Assembly (NCBI GenBank): GCA_930367205.1
Contig: OV884014.1
Coordinates: forward strand, 119,419,768-119,483,767
Reading direction: 5' to 3'
Origin: Acanthosoma haemorrhoidale
Lineage: Eukaryota > Arthropoda > Insecta > Hemiptera > Acanthosomatidae
DNA length: 64,000 nt
Below, piece after piece: positions 39,801-50,604 of this stretch (position 1 is its first letter; each line of letters opens with the position of its first letter). A program made the translations under genes and the position numbers. Under the pieces are notes generated by a model, which saw only the letters and a list, made by a program, of their open reading frames with translations, was not told the DNA's origin and did not search any database.

Positions 39801-41091
39801 ACAAATTGTTCATATCTCAAGCAATAAAGTTACATTTGAGACTATTCAAGAGGAAACCAAGAAGGATCCGGAACTCAAGAAAATCATCGAGTCACTAAAA
39901 AACGACTGCGTGGACTCAGAATTTACACTGCATGAAGATGTCATCTTCCGCCAAGATCGTATTGTCATCCCTACATCCCTTCGAAGTCAAGTTATATCAG
40001 AACTTCATGAAACACATCTAGGGATCATGAAAATGAAACAATTAGCCCGAAAATATGTTTACTGGCCTGGAATTGACAGTCAGATTGAGCGACTTGTCAA
40101 GAGTTGTGAGCAGTGCGCCCTTACAAGATCGGCTCCACCAAAAGTGCCAGTTCACCCTTGGGATGAACCATCCGAGAATTGGGAACGAGTCCATATAGAT
40201 TATGCTGGACCGTTCCAGGGCCATTATTTCCTTGTTTGCATAGATGCTAAGTCAAAATGGGCGGAAGTGGAACCTATCAAAGAAGCACCTACCACGTCCT
40301 CAACCATAAATCTTCTCAGAAAGATTTTTTCAACGCATGGATTCCCAAATCAGCTTGTTTCAGATAACGCTACCATTTTCCAGAGCGAAGAGTTTCATCT
40401 TTTTTGCCACACAAACGGAATTTTTCAAAAATTTATAGCCCCTGGCCATCCAGCAACTAATGGCCTTGCTGAACGCAATGTGCGGACACTTAAGGATAAG
40501 TTGCGGGCCTTGTCAAATGACGATACCCCTATGCCAGAAAAAGTCACAAATATCCTATTTCATTACAGATCAACTCCCCTTGCTAATGGCTCCTCACCTG
40601 CTGAGTTATATTTGAAAAGAAAATTCCGAATCCGCCTGGATGCCTTGTTACCAACCAAACCACACTCTTCTCAGTCAACGCGAGTTACCAGAAGATTTTT
40701 TCATGTGGGGGAGAGAGTGCAAATCCGTGTCTTCAAAAATAACAAACCAATGTGGGAGTTTGGTGAGGTGACGCAAAGGTTGGGTCAACAACATTACCTT
40801 GTCCGCCTGGACGAATCAAGGAGAATTTTCAAGCGTCACATAAATCAACTGAGAAACACCCTTGTACAAGCAAAAAAGACTGTTTCATTTGGCCCTTCTC
40901 AGTCTTATGAAATTCCTCGAGCTCCAGGTCCACCTCAGGAACCTCACACTCAATTTGCACCTCATGATCTTCCAGATTCATCTTCAACCGAGCCTTTTCT
41001 TCAGACTCCTCTATGTCCCATCAACAGACCTGTTCGTCAGAGAAGACTCCCAGAAAGGTTTCGAGATCCTAACATATCACTTCAGTATTGA
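36868..41091 (+). CDS. gag-pol: Gag-Pol polyprotein of Ty3/gypsy retrotransposon
   Basis: One 1407-residue frame encodes the structural Gag and the enzymes that copy and integrate the element; no frameshift or stop separates them. Gag is residues 1-340 and ends in two CCHC zinc knuckles, 302-315 and 324-337, both CX2CX4HX4C. The aspartic protease has DSG at 399-401 and a downstream ALLG at 466-469. Reverse transcriptase (about 530-790) has D627 in KIDLYKAY and YFDD at 687-690. RNase H has D836, E877 and D902. Integrase has an HHCC finger (H1047, H1050, C1080, C1083) and a DDE triad D1111, D1166, E1202 with 35 residues between the last two; the C-terminal region about 1275-1330 ends in RHINQLR. 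The start is favoured by A at -3 and G at +4. All key residues are present, so the protein is probably functional. The single fused frame and K02A2.6-like sequence suggest a Mag-related invertebrate lineage, with moderate confidence. Confidence 0.97.
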   Translation: MDAQQFQEFMGVLTSLLSSQTSSKQDPKSDTNNLANVSIFENFDSKKEKFSCYMERFENYCTMKNLVDPTKKAQLLCGSVGSIHYNALTVFLGPEKPVTSLDYKTLVSNLMTMLTPKRSAIVTQHYFLNITQKENQSISEFVAALQRDIGDCEFKVECNSDSCKNSEGKKTSISVNDIFLRAQFIRGLRHNWIREQLLQSTVTGFDQILAKATALEAAHIESAEFSKQSNTGTSSFSSDMYHLSGSSNHPQTDRESQFRRKSLDRSSNRPDSCNKFHSSGAKNRSHSRSRIDYKALGIQDLCTRCARNNHRRADCRVDYDKVHCTSCNRKGHVSRVCITTLSQNKNPSYASSANAISHVNAEHQYGISYLVDLFEVNPDSDKYIVTVQINGKPQLMEVDSGARFSLLNEDDFRKLNLKLEIQPTNTIFRAYSGNEILPRGKVEVTATYKGRKACGDLYIVPSGHTALLGRQWIRDLMIELREIDTTKNHMSSVLAVGCVAAPGEIVAEFPTVFTEEVGCIPDYEVKLQLRQGAKPSFTRERHLPYALRERVEKELDSLEAAGIISPVTTSDWGSPLVVIPKPDGGVRLCVDYKSGINERLISANFPIRKIEDVLHSLRNSRYFCKIDLYKAYLHVKVCPDSAMIQTIATHRGMYRMNRLSFGIKSAPAEFNRIMSQVLQGLPKSEAYFDDIICHGATLEECTQNLRACLKRLADHDLHVNQSKCSFFEEKIEYLGHVVEHNQIRKSPEKVRAVNNMPCPKDADGVRRFLGLLTYYSRFIPQFSALSFPLRRLLQNNQRFSWTSDCEASFLKLKAELCSDRVLIPFDPTLPVMLTCDASPDGVAAVLSHPVDDTERPIAYASRSLSSSEANYSQLDREALAIIFGVNHFYDYVFGKQFTLVTDNQPLSRIFQHNKQLPRMTSARLLRYASFLSGFDYKVKFKSGEENKNVDCLSRAPAHAIHTSTDTLMGEEVHQIFSEQIVHISSNKVTFETIQEETKKDPELKKIIESLKNDCVDSEFTLHEDVIFRQDRIVIPTSLRSQVISELHETHLGIMKMKQLARKYVYWPGIDSQIERLVKSCEQCALTRSAPPKVPVHPWDEPSENWERVHIDYAGPFQGHYFLVCIDAKSKWAEVEPIKEAPTTSSTINLLRKIFSTHGFPNQLVSDNATIFQSEEFHLFCHTNGIFQKFIAPGHPATNGLAERNVRTLKDKLRALSNDDTPMPEKVTNILFHYRSTPLANGSSPAELYLKRKFRIRLDALLPTKPHSSQSTRVTRRFFHVGERVQIRVFKNNKPMWEFGEVTQRLGQQHYLVRLDESRRIFKRHINQLRNTLVQAKKTVSFGPSQSYEIPRAPGPPQEPHTQFAPHDLPDSSSTEPFLQTPLCPINRPVRQRRLPERFRDPNISLQY

Positions 41092-41159
41092 TGTCCCCTC
41101 ACAAGATACATACTTTTTGATTCATGGTACTATTTTAATGTTAATAGTTCTTGAATAGT
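41092..41159 (+). other. 3' untranslated stretch of the retrotransposon
   Basis: A short AT-rich spacer between the gag-pol stop and the polypurine tract. It holds no room for an env gene. Confidence 0.7.
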
Positions 41160-41167
41160 GGGGGAGA
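41160..41167 (+). other. Polypurine tract
   Basis: GGGGGAGA, followed by one C and then the TG of the 3' LTR. Position and composition fit the plus-strand primer of LTR retrotransposons. Confidence 0.85.
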
Positions 41168-41168
41168 C

Positions 41169-41351
41169 TGTTATGTATAATTAAAACTAATAACTATTTA
41201 ATATAATTGAAACCCTTATATCATGTAACCATTATTTGTAACCTTGTTGTAACCTTTATATAAATATACTTCATGTTCTCGCTCCAAGCCACGTGTTTGT
41301 TATCAATTATTTTATTACCCGTTTTTCCCCATGATTTATCTAAACATATCA
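41169..41351 (+). repeat. 3' LTR (183 bp)
   Basis: Matches 36497-36679 at a fixed offset of 4672 with a single A/G difference at 41192. It carries its own TATATAAATA (41257-41266) and CACGTG (41290-41295), so it could start transcription outward into the flanking Sat1. Confidence 0.95.
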
Positions 41352-41356
41352 CAAAT
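41352..41356. repeat. Retrotransposon target-site duplication, right
   Basis: CAAAT directly after the terminal CA of the 3' LTR, continuing into Sat1 GATGTCAATTATGATAG. Confidence 0.95.
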
Positions 41357-41910
41357 GATGTCAATTATGATAGTGTTCCGTATCATAAGCACTCATTGTA
41401 TCACGTGATACGATCGTATGATTAAAGTTACGAGTAAATATAACATCAAATGATGTTGAATATGATTGTATAATGTATCATTAGCACTCATTGTTTCACG
41501 TGATACGATCGTATGATTAAAGTTACAGGTGAATATAACATCAAATGATGTCGATTATGATAGTGTACCGCATCATTGGCACTCATTATATCACGTGATA
41601 CTATCGTATGATTGAAGTCACGAGTGAATATAACATCAAATGATGTTGAATATGATTGTATAATGTATCATTAGCACTCATTGTGTCACGTGATACGATC
41701 GTATGATTAAAGTTACAGGTGAATATAACATCAAATAATGCTAAATATGATTGTATAGTGTAGCATTGACACTCATTGTATCACGAGATACGATCGTATG
41801 ATTGAAGTTACGAGTGAATATACTATTAAATGATGTCGATTATGATAGTGTACCGCATCATTGGCACTAATTGTATCACGTGATACGATCGTATGATCAA
41901 AGCTACGAGT
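41352..41910. repeat. Sat1 block between retrotransposon and Sat2 block 7
   Basis: About six monomers. The last full one is a hybrid: it begins GATTGAAGTTACGAG where the other pre-Sat2 monomers begin AATGAAAGTTACGAG, but continues in the usual GAATATACTATTAAATGATG form. The end is the standard junction TATGATCAAAGCTACGAGT. Confidence 0.95.
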
Positions 41911-43598
41911 TAACATAATAGGGCAGGAATTATTGTACCAGCTATGAAATACGCATTTTTGTAAAATTCTACTTTTTGACGATATTTTTCTTGTTTTGGT
42001 ATGAGGAAATCATAATTGTTCAGGAGCTAACGTACCAGCTATAAAATACTCTTATATGTAAAAATTTAACTTTTCGACGATATTTTCCTTGTTTTGGTAT
42101 CAGGAGAACATAATGGGGCAGGAGCTAACTTACTATCTATGAAATACGCATTTTCGAAAAATTCGACTTTTTGACGATATTTTCCTTGATTTCGTATCAG
42201 GAGAACATAAAAGAGCAGGAGCTAACGTTCCAGCTATGAAATACGCAATTTTTGTAAAAATTTGAGTTTTCGACGATATTTTCCTTGTTTTGGTATCAGG
42301 AGAACATAATGGGGCAGGAGCTAACGTACTAGCTATGAAATACGCATTTTCGAAAAATTCGACTTTTTGACGATATTTTCTTTGATTTCGTATCAGGAGA
42401 ACATAAAAGAGCAGGAGCTAACGTTCCAGCTATAAAATACCCATTTTTTAAAAATTCAACTTTTTGACGATATTTTCCTTGTTTTCGTATCAGGAGAACA
42501 TAATAGGGTTGGAGCTAACGTACCAGCTATGAAATACGCAATTTTTGTAAAAATTTGAGTTTTCGACGATATTTTCCTTGTTTTGGTATCAGGAGAACAT
42601 AATGGGGCAGGAGCTAACGTACTAGCTATGAAATACGCATTTTCGAAAAATTCGACTTTTTGACGATATTTTCCTTGATTTCGTATCAGGAGAACATAAA
42701 AGAGCAGGAGCTAACGTTCCAACTATAAAATACCCATTTTTTAAAAATTTGACTTTTTGACGATATTTTCCTTGTTTTCGTATCAGGAGAACATAATGGG
42801 GCAGAAGCTGACGTACTAGCTATGAAATACGCATTTTTTAAAAATTCGACTTTTTGACGATATTTTCCTGGTTTTCGTATCAGGAGAACATAATAGGGCA
42901 GGAGCTAACGTACCAGCTATGAAATACGCAATTTTTGTAAAAATTTGAGTTTTCGACGATATTTTCCTTGTTTTGGTATCAGGAGAACATAATGGGGCAG
43001 GAGCTAACGTACTAGCTATGAAATACGCATTTTCGAAAAATTCGACTTTTTGACGATATTTTCTTTGATTTCGTATCAGGAGAACATAAAAGAGCAGGAG
43101 CTGACGTACTAGCTATGAAATACGCATTTTTTAAAAATTCGACTTTTTGACGATATTTTCCTGGTTTTCGTATCAGGAGAACATAATGGGGCAGGAGCTA
43201 ACGTACTAGCTATGAAATACGCATTTTTGAAAAATTCAACTTTTTGTCGATATTTTTCTCGTTTTCGTATCAGGAGAACATAATAGGGCAGGAGCTAACG
43301 TACCAGCTATGAAATACGCATTTTTGTAAAAATTTGACTTTTGGACGATATTTTCTTTGTTTCGGTATCAGGAGAACATAATGGGACAGGAGCTAACGTA
43401 CTAGCTCTAAATACGCATTTTAGTAAAAATTCGACTTTTTGACGACATTTTTCTTGTTTTGGTATCAGGAGAACATAATGGGGCAGGTGCTAACGTACAA
43501 GCTATGAAATACGCATTTTTGTAAAAATTCAACTTTTTTAAAATGTTTTCTTTGTTTTGGTATCAGGAGTACATAAAGGGGCAAGAGCTAACGTACAA
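41911..43598. repeat. Sat2 block 7
   Basis: 1688 bp, a near-identical copy of Sat2 block 6. A private change is TTTTTGTCGATATT for TTTTTGACGATATT at about 43246. No gene is seen. Confidence 0.95.
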
Positions 43599-43618
43599 GA
43601 TCATACGATCGTATGATC
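43599..43618. repeat. 20-bp palindrome at Sat2/Sat1 junction 7
   Basis: Perfect dyad as at 14979. The flanking 28-bp direct repeats are 41883-41910 and 43603-43630. This is the last Sat2 junction in the window. Confidence 0.95.
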
Positions 43619-46600
43619 AAAGTTACGAGTGAATATGACATCAAATGATGTCAAATATGATAGTGTGCCGTATCATTTGCACTTATTGTATCACGTGATA
43701 CAATCGTATGATTGAAGTTACAGTGAATATACTATTAAATAATGTCGATTATGACAGTGTACTGTATCATTGGCACTTATTGTATCACGTGATACGATCG
43801 TATGATTGAAGTCATGAATGAATATAACATCAAATGATGTCGATTATGATAGCGCACCATATCATTAGCACTTATTGTATAATGTGATGTGATCGTATGA
43901 TAAAAGTTACAAGTGAATATAAAATCAAATAATGTCGATTATAATAGTATAGCACATCATTGGCACTCATTATATCACGTGATACGATCGTATGATTAAG
44001 GTTACAAGTGAATAAACTATTAAATGATGTCGAATATGATAGTGTACCGCATCATTGGCACTCATTGTTTCACGTGATACGATCGTATGATTAAAGTTAC
44101 AGGTGAATATAACATCAAATGATGTCGATTATGATAGTGTACCGCATCATTGGCACTCATTATATCACTTGATACGATCGTATGATTGAAGTCACGAGTG
44201 AATATATCATCAAATGATGTTGAATATGATTGTATAATGTGTCATTGGCAAACATTGTATCACGTGATACGATCGTATGATTAAAGTTACGAGTGAATAC
44301 AACATCAAATGATGTCGATTATGATAGTGTACCGCATCATTGGCACTCATTATATCACGTGATACGATCGTTTGATGAAAGTTACGAGTGAATATAACAT
44401 CAAATGATGTTGAATAGGATTGTATAATGTATCATTAGCACTCATTGTTTCACGTGATACGATCGTATGATTAAAGTTACGATTGGAGATACTAATAAAT
44501 GATGTTGAATATAATTGTGCACCATATCATTAGCACTTATTGTATCATGTGATGCGATCGTATGATTAAAGTTACAAGTGAATATAACATCAAATGATGT
44601 CGATTATAATAGTGTACCGCATCATTGGCACTCATTATATCACGTGTTACTATCGTATGATTGAAGTCACGAGTGAATATTACATCAAATAATGCTAAAT
44701 ATGATTGTATAGTGTAGCATTGACACTCATTGTATCACGAGATACGATCGTATGATTAAAGTCACGAGTGAATATAACATCAAATGATGTTGAATATGAT
44801 TGTATAATGTATCATTAGCACTCATTGTTTCACGTGATACGATCGTATGATTAAAGTTACGAGTAAATATAACATCAAGTGATGTCGAATATGATAATGT
44901 ACCGTATCATTAGCACTCATATTATCACGTGATACGATCGTATGATGAAAGTTACGAGTGAATATAACATCAAATAATGTTGAATATGATTGTATAATGT
45001 ATCATTAGCACGCATTGTTTCACGTGATACGATCGTATGATTAAAGTTACGAGTAAATATAACATCAAATGATGTCGAATATGATAATGTACCGTATCGT
45101 TAGCACTCATTGTATCACGTGATACGATCGTATGATGAAAGTTACGAGTGAATATAACATCAAATGATGTCGATTATGATAGTGTACCTTATCATTGGCA
45201 CTCATTATATCACGTGATACGATCGTATAATGAAAGTTACGAGTAAATATACTATTAAATAATGTCGATTATGATAGTGTACCGCATTATTGGCACTCAT
45301 TATATCACGTGATACGATCGTATGATTGAAGTCACGAGTGAATATAACATCAAATGATGTCAATTATGATAGTGTTCCGTATCATAAGCACTCATTGTAT
45401 CACGTGATACGATCGTATGATGAAAGTTACAAGTAAATATACTATTAAATGATGTCGATTATGACAGTGTACCGTACCATTGGCACTCATAGTATCACGT
45501 GATACGATCGTATGATTGAAGTCACGAATGAATATAATATCAAATGATGTCAATTATGATAGTGTTCCGTATCATAAGCACATATTGTATCACGTGATAC
45601 GATCGTATGATGAAAGTTACAAGTAAATATACTATTAAATGATGTCGATTATGACAGTGTACCGTACCATTGGCACTCATAGTATCACGTGATACGATCG
45701 TATGATTGAAGTCACGAATGAATATAACATCAAATGATGTCGATTATGATAGTGTACCGTACCATTGGCACTCATAGTATCACGTGATACGATCGTATGA
45801 TTGAAGTCAAGAGTGAATATAATATCAAATGATGTCAATTATGATAGTGTTCCGTATCATAAGCACTCATTGTATCACGTGATACGATCGTATGATGAAA
45901 GTTACAAGTAAATATACTATTAAATGATGTCGATTATGACAGTGTACCGTACCATTGGCACTCATAGTATCACGTGATACGATCGTATGATTGAAGTCAC
46001 GAATGAATATAACATCAAATGATGTCGATTATGATAGTGTACCGCATCATTAGCACACATTGTATCACGTGGTACGATCGTATGATTAAAGTTACGAGTG
46101 AAGATAACATCAAATGATGTCGATTATAATAGTGTACCGTACCATTGGCACTCATAGTATCACGTAATACGATCGTATGATTGAAGTCACGAGTGAATAT
46201 AAAATCAAATGATGTCAATTATGATAGTGTTCCGTATCATAAGCACTCATTGTATCACGTGATACGATCGTATGATGAAAGTTACAAGTAAATATACTAT
46301 TAAATGATGTCGATTATGATAGTGTACCTTATCATTGGCACTCATTATATCACGTGATACGATCGTATAATGAAAGTTACGAGTAAATATACTATTAAAT
46401 AATGTCGATTATGATAGTGTACCGCATTATTGGCACTCATTATATCACGTGATACGATCGTATGATTGAAGTCACGAGTGAATATAACATCAAATGATGT
46501 CAATTATGATAGTGTTCCGTATCATAAGCACTCATTGTATCACGTGATACGATCGTATGATGAAAGTTACAAGTAAATATACTATTAAATGATGTCGATT

Positions 46601-49220
46601 ATGACAGTGTACCGTACCATTGGCACTCATAGTATCACGTGATACGATCGTATGATTGAAGTCACGAATGAATATAACATCAAATGATGTCGATTATGAT
46701 AGTGTACCGCATCATTAGCACACATTGTATCACGTGGTACGATCGTATGATTAAAGTTACGAGTGAAGATAACATCAAATGATGTCGATTATAATAGTGT
46801 ACCGTACCATTGGCACTCATAGTATCACGTGATACGATCGTATGATTGAAGTCACGAGTGAATATAACATCAAATGATGTCAATTATGATAGTGTTCCGT
46901 ATCATAAGCACTCATTGTATCACGTGATACGATCGTATGATGAAAGTTACAAGTAAATATACTATTAAATGATGTCGATTATGACAGTGTACCGTACCAT
47001 TGGCACTCATAGTATCACGTGATATGATCGTATGATTGAAGTCACGAGTGAATATAATATCAAATGATGTCAATTATGATAGTGTACCGCATCATTGGCA
47101 CTCATTATATCACTTGATACGATCGTATGATTGAAGTCACGAGTGAATATATCATCAAATGATGTTGAATATTATTGTATAATGTGTCATTGGCACACAT
47201 TGTATCACGTGATACGATCGTATGATTAAAGTTACGAGTGAATGCAACATCAAATGATGTCGATTATGATAGTGTACCGCATCATTGGCAATCATTATAT
47301 CACGTGATACGATCGTATGATAAAAGTTACGAGTGAATATAACATCAAATGATGTCTAATAGGATTGTATAATGTATCATTAGCACTCATTGTTTCACGT
47401 GATACGATCGTATGATTAAAGTTACGATTGGAGATACTAATAAATGATGTTGAATATAATAGTGCACCATATCATTAGCACTTATTGTATCATGTGATGC
47501 GATCGTATGATTGAAGTCACGAGTGAATATAATATCAAATGATGTCAATTATGATAGTGTTGCGTATCATAAGCACTCATTGTATCACGTGATACGATCG
47601 TATGATTAAAGTTACGATTGGAGATACTAATAAATGATGTTGAATATAATAGTGCACCATATCATTAGCACTTATTGTATCATGTGATGCGATCGTATGA
47701 TTAAAGTTACAAGTGAATATAACATCAAATGATGTCGATTATAATAGTGTACCGCATCATGTGCACTCATTATATCACGTGATACTATCGTATGATTGAA
47801 GTCACGAGTGAATATAACATCAAATAATGCTAAATATGATTGTATAGTGTAGCATTGACACTCATTGTATCACGAGATACGATCGTATGATTGAAGTCAC
47901 GAGTGAATATAACATCAAATGATGTTGAATATGATTGTATAATGTATCATTAGCACTCATTGTTTCACGTGATACGATCGTATGATTAAAGTTACAGGTG
48001 AATATAACATCAAATCATGTCGATTATGATAGTGTACCGCATCATTGGCACTCATTATATCACGTGATACTATCGTATGATTGAAGTCACGAGTGAATAT
48101 ATCATCAAATGATGTTGAATATGATTGTATAATGTGTCATTGGCAAACATTGTATCACGTGATACGATCGTATGATTAAAGTTACGAGTGAATACAACAT
48201 CAAATGATGTCGATTATGATAGTGTACCGCATCATTGGCACTCATTATATCACGTGATACGATCGTTTGATGAAAGTTACGAGTGAATATAACATCAAAT
48301 GATGTTGAATAGGATTGTATAATGTATCATTAGCACTCATTGTTTCACGTGATACGATCGTATGATTAAAGTTACGAGTAAATATAACATCAAGTGATGT
48401 CGAATATGATAATGTACCGTATCATTAGCACTCATATTATCACGTGATACGATCGTATGATGAAAGTTACGAGTGAATATAACATCAAATAATGTTGAAT
48501 ATGATTGTATAATGTATCATTAGCACGCATTGTTTCACGTGATACGATCGTATGATTAAAGTTACAGGTGAATATAACATCAAATCATGTCGATTATGAT
48601 AGTGTACCGCATCATTGGCACTCATTATATCACGTGATACTATCGTATGATTGAAGTCACGAGTGAATATATCATCAAATGATGTTGAATATGATTGTAT
48701 AATGTGTCATTGGCAAACATTGTATCACGTGATACGATCGTATGATTAAAGTTACGAGTGAATACAACATCAAATGATGTCGATTATGATAGTGTACCGC
48801 ATCATTGGCACTCATTATATCACGTGATACGATCGTTTGATGAAAGTTACGAGTGAATATAACATCAAATGATGTTGAATAGGATTGTATAATGTATCAT
48901 TAGCACTCATTGTTTCACGTGATACGATCGTATGATTAAAGTTACGATTGGAGATACTAATAAATGATGTTGAATATAATAGTGCACCATATCATTAGCA
49001 CTTATTGTATCATGTGATGCGATCGTATGATTAAAGTTACAAGTGAATATAACATCAAATGATGTCGATTATAATAGTGTACCGCATCATTGGCACTCAT
49101 TATATCACGTGTTACTATCGTATGATTGAAGTCACGAGTGAATATTTCATCAAATAATGCTAAATATGATTGTATAGTGTAGCATTGACACTCATTGTAT
49201 CACGAGATACGATCGTATGA

Positions 49221-50400
49221 TTAAAGTCACGAGTGAATATAACATCAAATGATGTTGAATATGATTGTATAATGTATCATTAGCACTCATTTTTTCACGT
49301 GATACGATCGTATGATTAAAGTTACGAGTAAATATAACATCAAGTGATGTCGAATATGATAATGTACCGTATCATTAGCACTCATATTATCACGTGATAC
49401 GATCGTATGATGAAAGTTACGAGTGAATATAACATCAAATAATGTTGAATATGATTGTATAATGTATCATTAGCACGCATTGTTTCACGTGATACGATCG
49501 TATGATTAAAGTTACGAGTAAATATAACATCAAATGATGTCGAATATGATAATGTACCGTATCGTTAGCACTCATTGTATCACGTGATACGATCGTATGA
49601 TGAAAGTCACGAGTGAATATAACATCAAATGATGTTGAATATGATTGTATAATGTATCATTAGCACTCATTGTTTCACGTGATACGATCGTATCATTAAA
49701 GTTACGAGTAAATATAACATCAAGTGATGTCGAATATGATAATGTACCGTATCATTAGCACTCATATTATCACGTGATACGATCGTATGATGAAAGTTAC
49801 GAGTGAATATAACATCAAATAATGTTGAATATGATTGTATAATGTATCATTAGCACGCATTGTTTCACGTGATACGATCGTATGATTAAAGTTACGAGTA
49901 AATATAACATCAAATGATGTCGAATATGATAATGTACCGTATCGTTAGCACTCATTGTATCACGTGATACGATCGTATGATGAAAGTCACGAGTGAATAT
50001 AACATCAAATGATGTTGAATATGATTGTATAATGTATCATTAGCACTCATTGTTTCACGTGATACGATCGTATCATTAAAGTTACGAGTAAATATAACAT
50101 CAAGTGATGTCGAATATGATAATGTACCGTATCATTAGCACTCATATTATCACGTGATACGATCGTATGATGAAAGTTACGAGTGAATATAACATCAAAT
50201 AATGTTGAATATGATTGTATAATGTATCATTAGCACGCATTGTTTCACGTGATACGATCGTATGATTAAAGTTACGAGTAAATATAACATCAAATGATGT
50301 CGAATATGATAATGTACCGTATCGTTAGCACTCATTGTATCACGTGATACGATCGTATGATGAAAGTTACGAGTGAATATAACATCAAATGATGTCGATT
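49221..50400. repeat. Local 4-monomer (380-bp) tandem amplification in Sat1
   Basis: A four-monomer set repeats with exact 380-bp spacing, for example TGAAAGTCACGAGTGAATAT at 49601 and 49981. It comprises an AAAGTCACGAG monomer, an AAGTGATGTCG monomer, an AATAATGTTGAATATG monomer and an ATCGTTAGCAC monomer. The private change CGTATCATTAAAG (about 49691 and 50071) occurs only in the last two copies, so those arose from each other. Confidence 0.9.
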
Positions 50401-50604
50401 ATGATAGTGTACCTTATCATTGGCACTCATTATATCACGTGATACGATCGTATAATGAAAGTTACGAGTAAATATACTATTAAATAATGTCGATTATGAT
50501 AGTGTACCGCATTATTAGCACTCATTATATCACGTGATACGATCGTATGATTGAAGTCACGAGTGAATATAACATCAAATGATGTCAATTATGATAGTGT
50601 TCCG

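Larger units (their letters stand above)
36497..41351 (+). mobile_element. Intact Ty3/gypsy-type LTR retrotransposon
   Basis: A complete 4855-bp element: 183-bp LTRs, a primer-binding site just inside the 5' LTR, one gag-pol frame, a polypurine tract abutting the 3' LTR and 5-bp target duplications. Domain order protease-RT-RNase H-integrase places it in Ty3/gypsy (Metaviridae) and excludes Ty1/copia, where integrase precedes RT. No env-like frame follows pol and no chromodomain is evident. It is the only element in a satellite field that otherwise shows no coding sequence. One LTR mismatch and an undamaged frame indicate recent insertion. Confidence 0.97.

Noticed and set aside
36905..41158. 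Short frames on either strand overlapping gag-pol
   Set aside because: Shadows of the large frame. None has its own domain, and the frame overlapping the pol end (40862-41158) is low-complexity and does not resemble an env protein.
46680..46883. Recurrent 67-codon minus-strand open frames (also at 3119, 46015, 51240, 51905, 55416, 56081, 59877)
   Set aside because: They are the same few Sat1 monomers read on the reverse strand. They recur at exactly the spacing of the segmental repeats and start and stop within monomers. The 95-bp period is not a multiple of three, so each monomer shifts frame. No codon-level constraint or promoter is visible.
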